DNA of 23,919 nt from IMG/VR virus record IMGVR_UViG_3300020465_000992, positions 1 to 23,919 of that record; one strand, 5' to 3'. Under the pieces are notes generated by a model. It was not told the DNA's origin. It was given only the letters and a program-made list of their open reading frames with translations, and searched no databases. This document shows positions 6,542-13,435 of this stretch, piece after piece. This DNA is from a virus. A program made the translations under genes and the position numbers. Each line of letters starts with the position of its first letter. Positions within the stretch are counted from its first letter, which is position 1.

Positions 6542-8022
6542 TATTTGTCTCCTTTAAGTTGTATTGTAATAATTTCATAATTAAAATTCTCTTCGTTGTA
6601 TATTTTAATACGTTCTATAAGATGATTTAATGTATAATTTTTTCTAGACTTTTGAGAACAATCATCGGCAATATCATATAGAATGGCTTTAATCTTATTT
6701 GAACTTTTTCTAAGAACTCGGCCAATTGATTGAAGATTTCTAATTCGTGATTTTGAAGGAGAAGCAAAAATGATATTATGGAGGTTCTTAATATTGATTC
6801 CTGTACTGAAAGTACCATATGAAGCAACAATAATTGCATTTCTTTCTTGCTCCGTGATTTCACGAACCAATTCTCTTTCTTCAGCATCTACTCCACCATG
6901 AATGAAGAAGACTTTTCTATCACCTTGTTTATTAGTATTTATTAAATCGTATAGTATCGCACCGTGGGTTTCTACTCTACTATACAATATAAGACTATTT
7001 CCTTTTAAATCTAATGCAAGGTTAGTAATAAATCTATTCCTTTGCTCATGACTTATTAAATATTCAATTTCATTTTGATATGTTTCAAATTTTTGAGGAG
7101 GATGTTTTAGTATAAGACATTGAATATCTAATTGAGAAAGATGCCCTTGTCTCATTAACTCTTCTGTTTTTGTGACTTTATATGAAGGGCCAAATAATCC
7201 TTCTAAGACCCATTTATGCGTCTGTGTGCCGTCTAAAGTTCCAGTAAATCCAAATCTATACTTAGCATGATGTAACTTTGTCATTATAGATATTAATGAC
7301 TTACTTTTAAATAGGTGAGCTTCATCTCCTATAATTACATTATAGTCTTCAAAAAATTGTTTTTCTAATTTATAAACAGATTGCCATGTAGTAATGGTAA
7401 CTGGAAGTTGATTATTTTTTTCTTTACCTGAATATATGCGGTGGCAAAATGACTCAGAATCCCAACCATAATCCTGAAAATCCTTATACATCTGCTCTAC
7501 GAGAGATGTCGTCGGAACAACTAGAAGTATTTTTTGCTGCTGCTCTATGTAATACCTTACAAGAGAATAAATCATCAATGATTTTCCTGACGCAGTTGGT
7601 GATATCAATAGTCTTCTATTGTGCTTTAGAGCATCGCATACTCCCTCAACTTGGTATTTCCTGGGAGAAATTGAGCAAATAGATTTCATATAATCTTTTA
7701 CACCTTCATATGAAATCCCTCCATTTTCCTCATAAGGGGTTCCATAATATTCATTGTCTATAAATTTATAACTATAATCATGCCTATTACAAAAAGAAAT
7801 AATTCTATCTAATAGTCCAACATATATCCTCTTTGATCTAAGATCAAATAAATGTATCTCTCCGTTCCAATTGCGATTTCTGTATTGAGGCATAAACTTT
7901 GCCCCTTCAACTTGAAAAGTAAAATGATCCCTCAGTTCATACTCAATATGAGGTTCAGCATTTACTTTTAAAAATACTTCATTAGCTTTGGATATAACAA
8001 CATTGGCAGTTGTATCAATCAC
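6541..8022 (-). CDS. uvsW: UvsW DNA/RNA helicase
   Basis: This is the T4 UvsW homologue (493 residues against 503), a superfamily 2 helicase that unwinds R-loops and branch-migrates recombination intermediates. In T4 it shuts off origin-dependent replication late in infection. After an N-terminal DNA-binding domain (residues 1-100, including HFTFQVEGAKFMPQYRNRNWNG) come Walker A SPTASGKS (141-148), motif Ia VVPTTSLVEQM, the DEAH box (233-236), motif III GFTGTLDG, and motif VI QSIGRVLRKS. The start at 8022 is GTG, not ATG; no in-frame ATG lies near a plausible start. An AATAAATA late-type box at 8044-8051 lies 22 nt upstream, consistent with uvsW being a late gene in T4. Confidence 0.95.
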   Translation of the reverse strand: MIDTTANVVISKANEVFLKVNAEPHIEYELRDHFTFQVEGAKFMPQYRNRNWNGEIHLFDLRSKRIYVGLLDRIISFCNRHDYSYKFIDNEYYGTPYEENGGISYEGVKDYMKSICSISPRKYQVEGVCDALKHNRRLLISPTASGKSLMIYSLVRYYIEQQQKILLVVPTTSLVEQMYKDFQDYGWDSESFCHRIYSGKEKNNQLPVTITTWQSVYKLEKQFFEDYNVIIGDEAHLFKSKSLISIMTKLHHAKYRFGFTGTLDGTQTHKWVLEGLFGPSYKVTKTEELMRQGHLSQLDIQCLILKHPPQKFETYQNEIEYLISHEQRNRFITNLALDLKGNSLILYSRVETHGAILYDLINTNKQGDRKVFFIHGGVDAEERELVREITEQERNAIIVASYGTFSTGINIKNLHNIIFASPSKSRIRNLQSIGRVLRKSSNKIKAILYDIADDCSQKSRKNYTLNHLIERIKIYNEENFNYEIITIQLKGDK

Positions 8023-8043
8023 CTAATCCCATACATCTACAGG

Positions 8044-8051
8044 TATTTATT
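8044..8051 (-). promoter_or_regulatory. Late-type promoter box AATAAATA before uvsW
   Basis: The minus strand reads AATAAATA in the uvsY-uvsW gap, 7 of 8 matches to the T4 late consensus TATAAATA and 22 nt before the GTG start. T4 uvsW is transcribed from a late promoter, so the placement makes sense. Confidence 0.5.
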
Positions 8052-8059
8052 AAGGTATG

Positions 8060-8497
8060 TCAACCCAATCCTGACTGGAATCTCATAAACTCAATTGCAT
8101 TCTTAATCTGATATGTTCTATTCTGTATTACTTTTAATATACTTTCAATATAAGTAAGCATTGTATCATAGTATTCTATCTTAAGAGATGAGTTTGCAAG
8201 CTTCTCATCTGCATCAAGATACTTTTGCATTGTATCTTTATCTCTTATCTTCTTTGGAAATGGATTCTTAATATAAACTTCTGGATCTGACTTGCCACTA
8301 AAATACTCATACCGTTCATGACGGATGTTTTTTCTTTGCTGTTCTGCTTTCTTTCTTAATAAAAAGATTGTATTATATAAGTCAAAGTATTTTGCATGTA
8401 GAGAGGGGATATTCAACGATTCTTCATGTAGATTATCTCTATCGATCTTTGCGTCTTTTTCCCACATCTCTTGAATAGATTCAAGATTTACACTCAT
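8060..8497 (-). CDS. uvsY: UvsY recombination mediator
   Basis: This is the T4 UvsY homologue (145 residues against 137). It helps the UvsX recombinase replace the single-strand binding protein gp32 on ssDNA. The family pattern is clear: an N-terminal helix (MWEKDAKIDRDNLHEESLNIPSLHAKYFDLYN), then YEYFSGKSDPEVYIKNPFPKKIRDKDTMQKYLDADEKLA, and the C-terminal IQNRTYQIKNAIEFMRFQSGLG, which is the best conserved part in T4-like phages. It is highly charged and mostly helical, as expected for an oligomeric mediator. The start overlaps the stop of the tail-tube-like gene by 4 nt (ATGA), so it is translated from the same message. uvsW follows after 37 nt. Confidence 0.93.
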   Translation of the reverse strand: MSVNLESIQEMWEKDAKIDRDNLHEESLNIPSLHAKYFDLYNTIFLLRKKAEQQRKNIRHERYEYFSGKSDPEVYIKNPFPKKIRDKDTMQKYLDADEKLANSSLKIEYYDTMLTYIESILKVIQNRTYQIKNAIEFMRFQSGLG

Positions 8498-9054
8498 ATA
8501 GCATTATTAGAAGTATCAGTTAGGTTGTACATAGTATACTTGAAACTTACGTCTGCTGTAAAGTATTCTATATCTGTATCTGTAGCATCAAAACTTAAAG
8601 TTGTCAAGGAGTAAGGCCATAACTCTTTAAAGTTTACATTAAATTTTGCAACCATATTGCTGCTTAAAATTTGAAGAGTTCCATCAGAATAAATTTGATC
8701 TCCAAAATTTTTATATCTTTGTGGAAGAGTTCCTCTTCCAGTCTTTTCAAGTTCTTCAAATTGACCTATACTCTCTGGATAACCCAAACCTCTCATCCAG
8801 TTTTGAATTTCCATATAATTTGTTAAATCTTCATCAACAAGAAATCTTAAATTCAAATCACCAAATTCCATTTTATCACCAGGTGTTGGAATATCTCTAA
8901 GTGGGTTTGGTTGTATTGCTACACCAAGAGATATATCTGGAATATTGGCTTGATTGCAAAAATATGCAACACCTGGCGATCTTTGTAAGTTAAATTTAAA
9001 ACCTACAGGTGCAAGATAATTCCTATTCTCTATTTGTGATCCTCTAGTTGCCAT
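8494..9054 (-). CDS. gp19-like tail-tube-fold virion structural protein
   Basis: This 186-residue protein appears to be a paralogue of the tail tube protein gp19 at 16899-17492. Side by side, GFKFNLQ...YFCNQANIP...TPGDKMEFGDLNLRFLVDED...QNWMRGL corresponds to LFEVELT...FMCKAAQLP...VAGDRTIDNWSVTIINDED...ENWTQQI in gp19. The C-terminal KELWPYSLTTLSFDATDTDIEYFTADVSF corresponds to QNIFPINVSAIDLSYDTGDTIEEFTVEFA. T4 uses gp19-fold proteins (gp48, gp54) to start the tube on the baseplate, so a tube-initiator, baseplate-hub or tail-terminus role is plausible. It has its own CTAAATA late box at 9078-9084 and an AAGGAGA sequence, although the latter is rather far from the ATG. It overlaps uvsY downstream. 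Confidence 0.68.
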   Translation of the reverse strand: MATRGSQIENRNYLAPVGFKFNLQRSPGVAYFCNQANIPDISLGVAIQPNPLRDIPTPGDKMEFGDLNLRFLVDEDLTNYMEIQNWMRGLGYPESIGQFEELEKTGRGTLPQRYKNFGDQIYSDGTLQILSSNMVAKFNVNFKELWPYSLTTLSFDATDTDIEYFTADVSFKYTMYNLTDTSNNAI

Positions 9055-9077
9055 TAGTTCTTGCAGGTCTCCTTATA

Positions 9078-9084
9078 TATTTAG
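9078..9084 (-). promoter_or_regulatory. Late-type promoter box CTAAATA before the tail-tube-like gene
   Basis: CTAAATA lies 24 nt before the ATG at 9054 and contains the TAA stop of the deformylase gene (9083-9081). An AAGGAGA sequence follows directly. Confidence 0.4.
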
Positions 9085-9518
9085 GTTCTTTGAGTAAAAT
9101 CAATACCTTCCATATGATCATACTCATGTTGGAATATTCTTGATGCCATTCCATTTAATTTAATTTTATGATTTTTCTTACTTTCATCTTCATATTTAAC
9201 AACAACAGAACTTGGTCTTGAAATTTTTAAATATAAATCTGGATAAGATAAACATCCTTCTTCCATTACTGTTTGATCTTTTGATTCTTTTAAAATCTTT
9301 GGATTAAAACAAGTAATAGTTTCTTGATTTTCTAGGTCACTTATCATTACAAAAGCTCTTTCCCAAATACCAATTTGATTTGCAGAAAGACCTATACCAT
9401 TATAGTGATACATATTTTCGTGCAAAATATATGATAATTTTGAACGATCTAAATTATAACTGCATTTATCAATTCTTTCATGCAGTAATTGTTCAGAAAT
9501 AACTAATGGTTTTAGCAT
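9081..9518 (-). CDS. def: Peptide deformylase (phage minimal form)
   Basis: This is a metalloenzyme that removes the formyl group from the N-terminal methionine of new proteins. All three family motifs are present: GIGLSANQ (residues 41-48), EGCLS (87-91, metal ligand Cys89), and QHEYDH (130-135, ligands His131 and His135, catalytic Glu132). At 145 residues it ends 10 residues after the third motif, so it lacks the C-terminal helix of bacterial enzymes (about 165-190 residues). That is typical of marine phage deformylases, which in studied cyanophages act on photosystem II D1 and other plastid-type proteins. It begins 8 nt after the halogenase stop and lies in the same tRNA-led unit. Confidence 0.92.
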   Translation of the reverse strand: MLKPLVISEQLLHERIDKCSYNLDRSKLSYILHENMYHYNGIGLSANQIGIWERAFVMISDLENQETITCFNPKILKESKDQTVMEEGCLSYPDLYLKISRPSSVVVKYEDESKKNHKIKLNGMASRIFQHEYDHMEGIDFTQRT

Positions 9519-9526
9519 TTAAATAT

Positions 9527-10654
9527 TTAGTTCATACCATCATACCATGTCTTAAATGAGTATGCTGGCCATTGACCATATAATTTTGGTTGAGTGCATC
9601 CACCATATAACTGAGGTAATACATCATCCCAGTTTTTTGTCTTAGCATGATTTAAAAACATATTAAAGTCTTCATCCTCAAAAGTAAGTGTTTTTGCATA
9701 ATCCCAAAAAGGTGTATCATATTTTGATCCAAACTGATAATGCCAAAGAACAAAATTTTGTAGTTGTTTAATATACTTTCTAATATCACCAACAACATAA
9801 TCACGATTAAATTTACCTGGCATCAAATAATCAAATACTGCTCTAACTAATTCAATATAAACTTGTGTTGATGAAGATTCTAATGGTTCTAAGAAAAATA
9901 ATCTATTACCATTAAGAACTATTCTATCATCAACAATTGGATTCTTGGCAACATAATTTTTATAAGAAATATACTTTGTTACTTCAACATCAAACATATT
10001 CTTTAAATTAAGTTCTGCTTCATCCTTAGATGTTATATCACTATTATAACAATATCCAACACAATAGTCATGTGATGGTGATTTATAATTTGTAGGAATT
10101 ACAAATGCCCATCCATCAGGAGTTGCAACATGTCTGCTCCATGAATTTTTTGCAGTATACCAATTAGGTTTTGCCAATATACATGCATTTGTTGGATTTT
10201 TTAATTCTTCATAATCTTTATAGTCACTTGGTTTACCTCTACAATCAAAAATATAATCAGAATCAATTTTATCAACATCTAGAACATCATCATATTTTAC
10301 TTTAAAACGACCAGATGTTAATATACTTGCTTGCATTTCCCAAGGGCAGTAATGCATAGCCATTCTATCTGGAGGAAATGAATGGAATAATTTATCATTT
10401 ACTTTACCCCATCCTTCATATAATATTCCACTTTTAAAAGTAGCATTAATTTTATTATCATACCAATTAAATCCAGTACCAGCCCATAACAAACCAGGTG
10501 GTTCTACAACTGTTGCTTGACCAACTCTTTCTGGAGGTATATCTGGATTATATACTAATTCAACTTCATATTCTGATTGTCTTCCATACCAAGCACAATA
10601 CAATGCTGTAAAACATCCTGCATTACCACCACCAACTACTGTAATTTTTTTCAT
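9527..10654 (-). CDS. Flavin-dependent (tryptophan-type) halogenase
   Basis: This FAD-dependent halogenase-family protein probably uses FADH2, O2 and halide to make HOX, which is delivered to the substrate by a lysine. The FAD-binding loop GGGNAG is at residues 8-13. VGQATVVEPP (44-53) fits the GEATVP segment. Lys74 in ATFKSGILYEGW lines up with the catalytic Lys of PrnA/RebH (GAFKAAIKFVNW). The diagnostic WxWxIP motif is present as GWAFVIP (181-187; second Trp replaced by Phe), and EPLESSS (256-262) supplies the expected Glu259. At 375 residues it is much shorter than PrnA (about 540), so the substrate cap is reduced. The start at 10654 (MKKITVVGGG) was chosen over an in-frame ATG at 10711 that lies inside the tRNA gene. 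The substrate is unknown. Confidence 0.85.
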   Translation of the reverse strand: MKKITVVGGGNAGCFTALYCAWYGRQSEYEVELVYNPDIPPERVGQATVVEPPGLLWAGTGFNWYDNKINATFKSGILYEGWGKVNDKLFHSFPPDRMAMHYCPWEMQASILTSGRFKVKYDDVLDVDKIDSDYIFDCRGKPSDYKDYEELKNPTNACILAKPNWYTAKNSWSRHVATPDGWAFVIPTNYKSPSHDYCVGYCYNSDITSKDEAELNLKNMFDVEVTKYISYKNYVAKNPIVDDRIVLNGNRLFFLEPLESSSTQVYIELVRAVFDYLMPGKFNRDYVVGDIRKYIKQLQNFVLWHYQFGSKYDTPFWDYAKTLTFEDEDFNMFLNHAKTKNWDDVLPQLYGGCTQPKLYGQWPAYSFKTWYDGMN

Positions 10655-10658
10655 AATA

Positions 10659-10732
10659 CGGGGTATACGGGACTTGAACCCGTGATCTCTGCCGTGACAG
10701 GGCAGCGTCATAAACCACTAGACCAATACCCC
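10659..10732 (-). tRNA. tRNA-Asp (anticodon GTC)
   Basis: The minus strand folds into a full cloverleaf: acceptor stem GGGGTAT/ATACCCC; D-stem GTC/GAC; anticodon stem CTGCC/GGCAG with the 7-base loop CTGTCAC (anticodon GTC); T-stem ACGGG/CCCGT with loop TTCAAGT. The base after the acceptor stem is G, the discriminator G73 expected for tRNA-Asp. CCA is not encoded. Only 4 nt separate the tRNA from the halogenase ATG. Confidence 0.96.
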
Positions 10733-10750
10733 AAGTCAGGTAACTTTGAT

Positions 10751-10759
10751 ATTATAGCA
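10751..10759 (-). promoter_or_regulatory. Extended -10 promoter for the tRNA-Asp/halogenase unit
   Basis: The minus strand reads TGC-TATAAT (10759-10751), an exact TATAAT preceded by the TGn extension. The -35 region at 17-nt spacing is TTGCAG (3 of 6), lying inside the gp23 terminator. The start would be near 10744, about a dozen nt before the tRNA 5' end. Confidence 0.55.
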
Positions 10760-10760
10760 T

Positions 10761-10793
10761 AAAAAAAGACCCCCTGCAAGAGGAGGTCTTTGA
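10761..10793 (-). terminator. Rho-independent terminator after gp23
   Basis: The minus strand forms a 9-bp GC-rich stem, AAGACCTCC paired with GGGGGTCTT (one G-U pair), around a 7-nt loop TCTTGCA, followed by a run of seven T. It sits about 20 nt after the gp23 stop. It would end the late head-tail transcript before the tRNA. Confidence 0.9.
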
Positions 10794-10812
10794 AGATATA
10801 TAAGCGTCTCGC

Positions 10813-12243
10813 TTACATGAGGTTCTTGACAGCAACACGCCTGTAGTAGCGGTTCTGGTTGGCAAGAAGAGCACCTGCACCTTGAGTAGTTCCTTCTGCA
10901 AATGGATTGGCAACAAGACCATAACGAGTCTTGAATCCAATTTTTGGTTGGAAGGAGTTTTCTCCAACTGCACGAACCATCTGTAGTGGAACGTAAGGGC
11001 AGTAGAATAATCCAGCATCATATGGTGAGGATCCTTTGTATCCTACAACATAGTACTGATTACCACCTGTTGGAGCACCGTTTGTAGCGGTAAGGTTAGC
11101 AGAATAAGGATCGATGTATACACGATACTTACCTTGTAGAACACCAGCGAAGGTGTTACCTGTGTCATCAACGTTAAGATTAGCGTTAAGTGCAGGAGTG
11201 TAATCAAGAACACCAGCCATGGTTAGTGCAGAAGCAACGTCTGCTGAACACATGATGATGTTGCCCTTTCCACGACGAGTTCTTTGTGCGATTGCGTTTG
11301 CATCACGCTCGATCTGGAATAAGAGACCCTTGAACTTCTCAACTGACCAACGACCATTACTGTCGATGTCTAAGTCGAATACACCTGAAGTAGCAACGTT
11401 CTGAACAGCACCTTGCTCTGCAACCTTGTAGATACTTCTGATAACTTCTCTGTTAATTTCAGCGAGGATCTCAGTAGAAAGGATGTTAGCAAGTTCTGCT
11501 TCTGCGTTAAGACCGTGGATTGCTTTCAAGTCTTGAGCGAGTTCTAGTGAATACTCAGCTTTTAAAGCACGAGACTTAGCAGTAACAGTGACCTTCTCGA
11601 TAGAGAAGTTCATCTGTGCGAAAGCATCGTTACCATCTAGTAATGATTCTGCATTACCAGTGGTCATACCTGGAGACACGTTATACTGAGGTGTTCCAGT
11701 AGTAGCAGCAGTTCCAACTGGGTTGAGAACTGAAGGGTTGTTACCTGTCTGTGTAGCAGTACCAAAACCAGCTGGGGTGTCTGTCCAACCTGCGGTTTGT
11801 GCCTTATTCTGATCGTTTGCAGAATGTGTAGTGTCTGCTTCGTTGTAGAATGCTTCGGTACCTGTTGTACGGTTAGTTCCGTAACGTGATCTCATTGCAA
11901 AGATCAATCCAGTAGGACCAGACATTGGTTGAACGCCAGCAAGGTCATATGCGACCAAGTTAGGCATTGAACGTCTGATAAGACTGATAAGAACGGGATC
12001 AAAACCAGCAACTGGGCCAGTAGATGTAGCACCACCACCAAATCCACCTGTTCCAGATGAGTTAGTTGGTTGCTCCATCAAGTTTAAACCTGATGAGAAT
12101 GCTTGTTCTTCTTTTAAAAATTTTTCTTGGTTTTCGAGCAGGACGGCAGTAACTGCTTTACGATGACTGTCTTTGATTTCATCAAGACCTTCATACTCTA
12201 GAAGCGGCTTCCACTTTTCCTGCAACTGTTCTGATTGGAACAT
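10813..12243 (-). CDS. gp23: gp23 major capsid protein
   Basis: This is the T4 gp23 homologue (476 residues; T4 521), the HK97-fold protein that forms the hexamers of the prohead and mature head. The N-terminal segment (about residues 1-57) is charged and helical like the propeptide that the gp21 protease removes. LME at 55-57 fits the (I/L)xE cleavage pattern of this protease family, predicting a mature start near Gln58. The body shows typical gp23 segments such as DPVLISLIRRSMPNLVAYDLAGVQPMSGPTGLIFAMRSRYG and, near the C terminus, PYVPLQMVRAVGENSFQPKIGFKTRYGL. The gene is visibly less AT-rich than its neighbours, with more C-ending codons, as expected for a highly expressed gene. A strong terminator follows it. 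No late box is seen in the 47-nt gap upstream. Confidence 0.97.
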   Translation of the reverse strand: MFQSEQLQEKWKPLLEYEGLDEIKDSHRKAVTAVLLENQEKFLKEEQAFSSGLNLMEQPTNSSGTGGFGGGATSTGPVAGFDPVLISLIRRSMPNLVAYDLAGVQPMSGPTGLIFAMRSRYGTNRTTGTEAFYNEADTTHSANDQNKAQTAGWTDTPAGFGTATQTGNNPSVLNPVGTAATTGTPQYNVSPGMTTGNAESLLDGNDAFAQMNFSIEKVTVTAKSRALKAEYSLELAQDLKAIHGLNAEAELANILSTEILAEINREVIRSIYKVAEQGAVQNVATSGVFDLDIDSNGRWSVEKFKGLLFQIERDANAIAQRTRRGKGNIIMCSADVASALTMAGVLDYTPALNANLNVDDTGNTFAGVLQGKYRVYIDPYSANLTATNGAPTGGNQYYVVGYKGSSPYDAGLFYCPYVPLQMVRAVGENSFQPKIGFKTRYGLVANPFAEGTTQGAGALLANQNRYYRRVAVKNLM

Positions 12244-12290
12244 TGAGGTTTACCTATAAAGTTTACGTTTGACTTAATATTAAATTCAGT

Positions 12291-13385
12291 TTATTGCTTA
12301 AATGCTGAAAGCGATTTCAGATAAGCAGCCATTTGATTAGAATGTGCTTCTACACCTTCTGCACTATCGACTCCTTCTGAAAGAGTTTCGGCTTTAGCTG
12401 ATGGAGAACTACCTTTTGAAGCGAAATAAGATTCCTTCAAAGTCTCCAACTTTTCACGATAAGATTCTTCACTTTCAAACTCTACACTTTCGGCAAGTGA
12501 AGCGAGCTTTTCTTTCTGAGTAGACGCTAATCCTTCAGAAACGCTAGAAACGATTGCATCAGCAACTGACTCACCGAGTCGGCCGTTTAAACTAATGTTC
12601 TTCTCTATTTGCTCATTGAGTTTTGACTCCATGTCATCTAGTTTTTCTACCATGCTCTCAAGCACATCATATTTGTCTTCAGGGATTGATACATAATGTT
12701 CTTCAAAGAGACTGTGCATTCCACTAAGGAATGATTCAGTCATATCTGTTTTAAGTCCTTGCTCAACTGCAAGGGCATTTTCCGTGAACCACTCATCTGC
12801 AACATACTCAAGATAGTTATCAACACGCTCAGAAAGTGCGGCTTTTTCTGCCTCAATCTTTTCTTCAAGTGTCTCTTGGTATTTTGCTTCTAAAGCTTCT
12901 TTAACTTCAGCAACTTTAGAATTCAAAGCGGTCTCGAAAACAAGCTTTGCTTTCTCTCTAAATTCTTCAGAGAGTTCTTCTCCACCAAGGAGGGCATTAA
13001 CATCATCTTCGATGTTAACTTCAACTACTTCTTCTTCAGTAGTTTCTTCTTCAGCAACTACTTCATCAGTAGTTACCTCTTCTTCTTCTATCACTTCGTC
13101 AGAAGCTTCTATCTCTTCAGCTTTCATAGCACCTGTTTTTCCTTTACGGTTAGTAACTACGTCGCTAACTTGCTTAAGTGTAGCACCAGGTGTTTTTAGC
13201 TTATTGCTATCATCATCTGGTTTTGAGTTAAATGGGGTTGGACCACCTAAATCCTCCACATTACCAGCAACCGACGTATCGATTGGCATACCTGGTTTAG
13301 CGTTGGCATTCACAGCAGTCTTGGATTGCTTAAGACCAGCATCCGCTTTAGACTCTTCCATTTCTTGTTTTGTACCACGAGACAT
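12291..13385 (-). CDS. gp22: gp22 prohead core (scaffold) protein
   Basis: This is the main scaffold of the prohead core, on which gp23 assembles and which gp21 degrades during maturation. It is recognised by position between gp21 and gp23 and by composition: 364 residues, highly acidic, nearly all helical. A Glu/Val/Thr-rich stretch spans about residues 90-125, followed by long heptad-like helices (KLVFETALNSKVAEVKEALEAK and beyond). The C terminus SNQMAAYLKSLSAFKQ resembles gp22 tails of other T4-like phages. It is longer than T4 gp22 (269). The N-terminal 80 residues are Pro/Gly/Lys-rich and may be disordered. A CTAAATA late box at 13424-13430 lies 39 nt before its ATG. Confidence 0.9.
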   Translation of the reverse strand: MSRGTKQEMEESKADAGLKQSKTAVNANAKPGMPIDTSVAGNVEDLGGPTPFNSKPDDDSNKLKTPGATLKQVSDVVTNRKGKTGAMKAEEIEASDEVIEEEEVTTDEVVAEEETTEEEVVEVNIEDDVNALLGGEELSEEFREKAKLVFETALNSKVAEVKEALEAKYQETLEEKIEAEKAALSERVDNYLEYVADEWFTENALAVEQGLKTDMTESFLSGMHSLFEEHYVSIPEDKYDVLESMVEKLDDMESKLNEQIEKNISLNGRLGESVADAIVSSVSEGLASTQKEKLASLAESVEFESEESYREKLETLKESYFASKGSSPSAKAETLSEGVDSAEGVEAHSNQMAAYLKSLSAFKQ

Positions 13386-13423
13386 TTTTACAGCTCCGAC
13401 TTTTTTTAATTAAAATCTATATT

Positions 13424-13430
13424 TATTTAG
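13424..13430 (-). promoter_or_regulatory. Late-type promoter box CTAAATA before gp22
   Basis: The minus strand reads CTAAATAAATA from 13430 down, so CTAAATA overlaps a second ATAAATA in the gp21-gp22 gap. The first box is 39 nt before the gp22 ATG. This would boost scaffold and capsid expression over the rest of the head genes. Confidence 0.5.
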
Positions 13431-13435
13431 AAGTT

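Noticed and set aside
7449-7682. 77-aa plus-strand ORF opposite uvsW
   Set aside because: It lies fully inside the ATPase domain of uvsW, with no homology, ribosome binding site or neighbours on that strand. The same holds for the other plus-strand frames.
9524-9530. CTAAATA as promoter for peptide deformylase
   Set aside because: It is only 5 nt before the ATG, so transcription would begin at or inside the start codon. It more likely reflects the halogenase stop context.
10655-10711. N-terminal extension of the halogenase frame to an ATG at 10711
   Set aside because: The extra 19 codons are the tRNA-Asp sequence read as protein. The start at 10654 gives the canonical FAD-binding N terminus.
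10659-10732. tRNA gene as a prophage attachment site
   Set aside because: No integrase and no repeated tRNA end are present. The gene is complete and the genome is of a lytic T4-like type.
10752-11021. 89-aa minus-strand ORF over the gp23 end and terminator
   Set aside because: It is a shifted frame of gp23 that runs into the terminator hairpin; gp23 itself is certain.
13012-13413. 133-aa plus-strand ORF, Ser/Thr-rich
   Set aside because: It is the complement of the acidic Glu/Val-rich stretch of gp22; the low-complexity composition keeps the opposite frame open.
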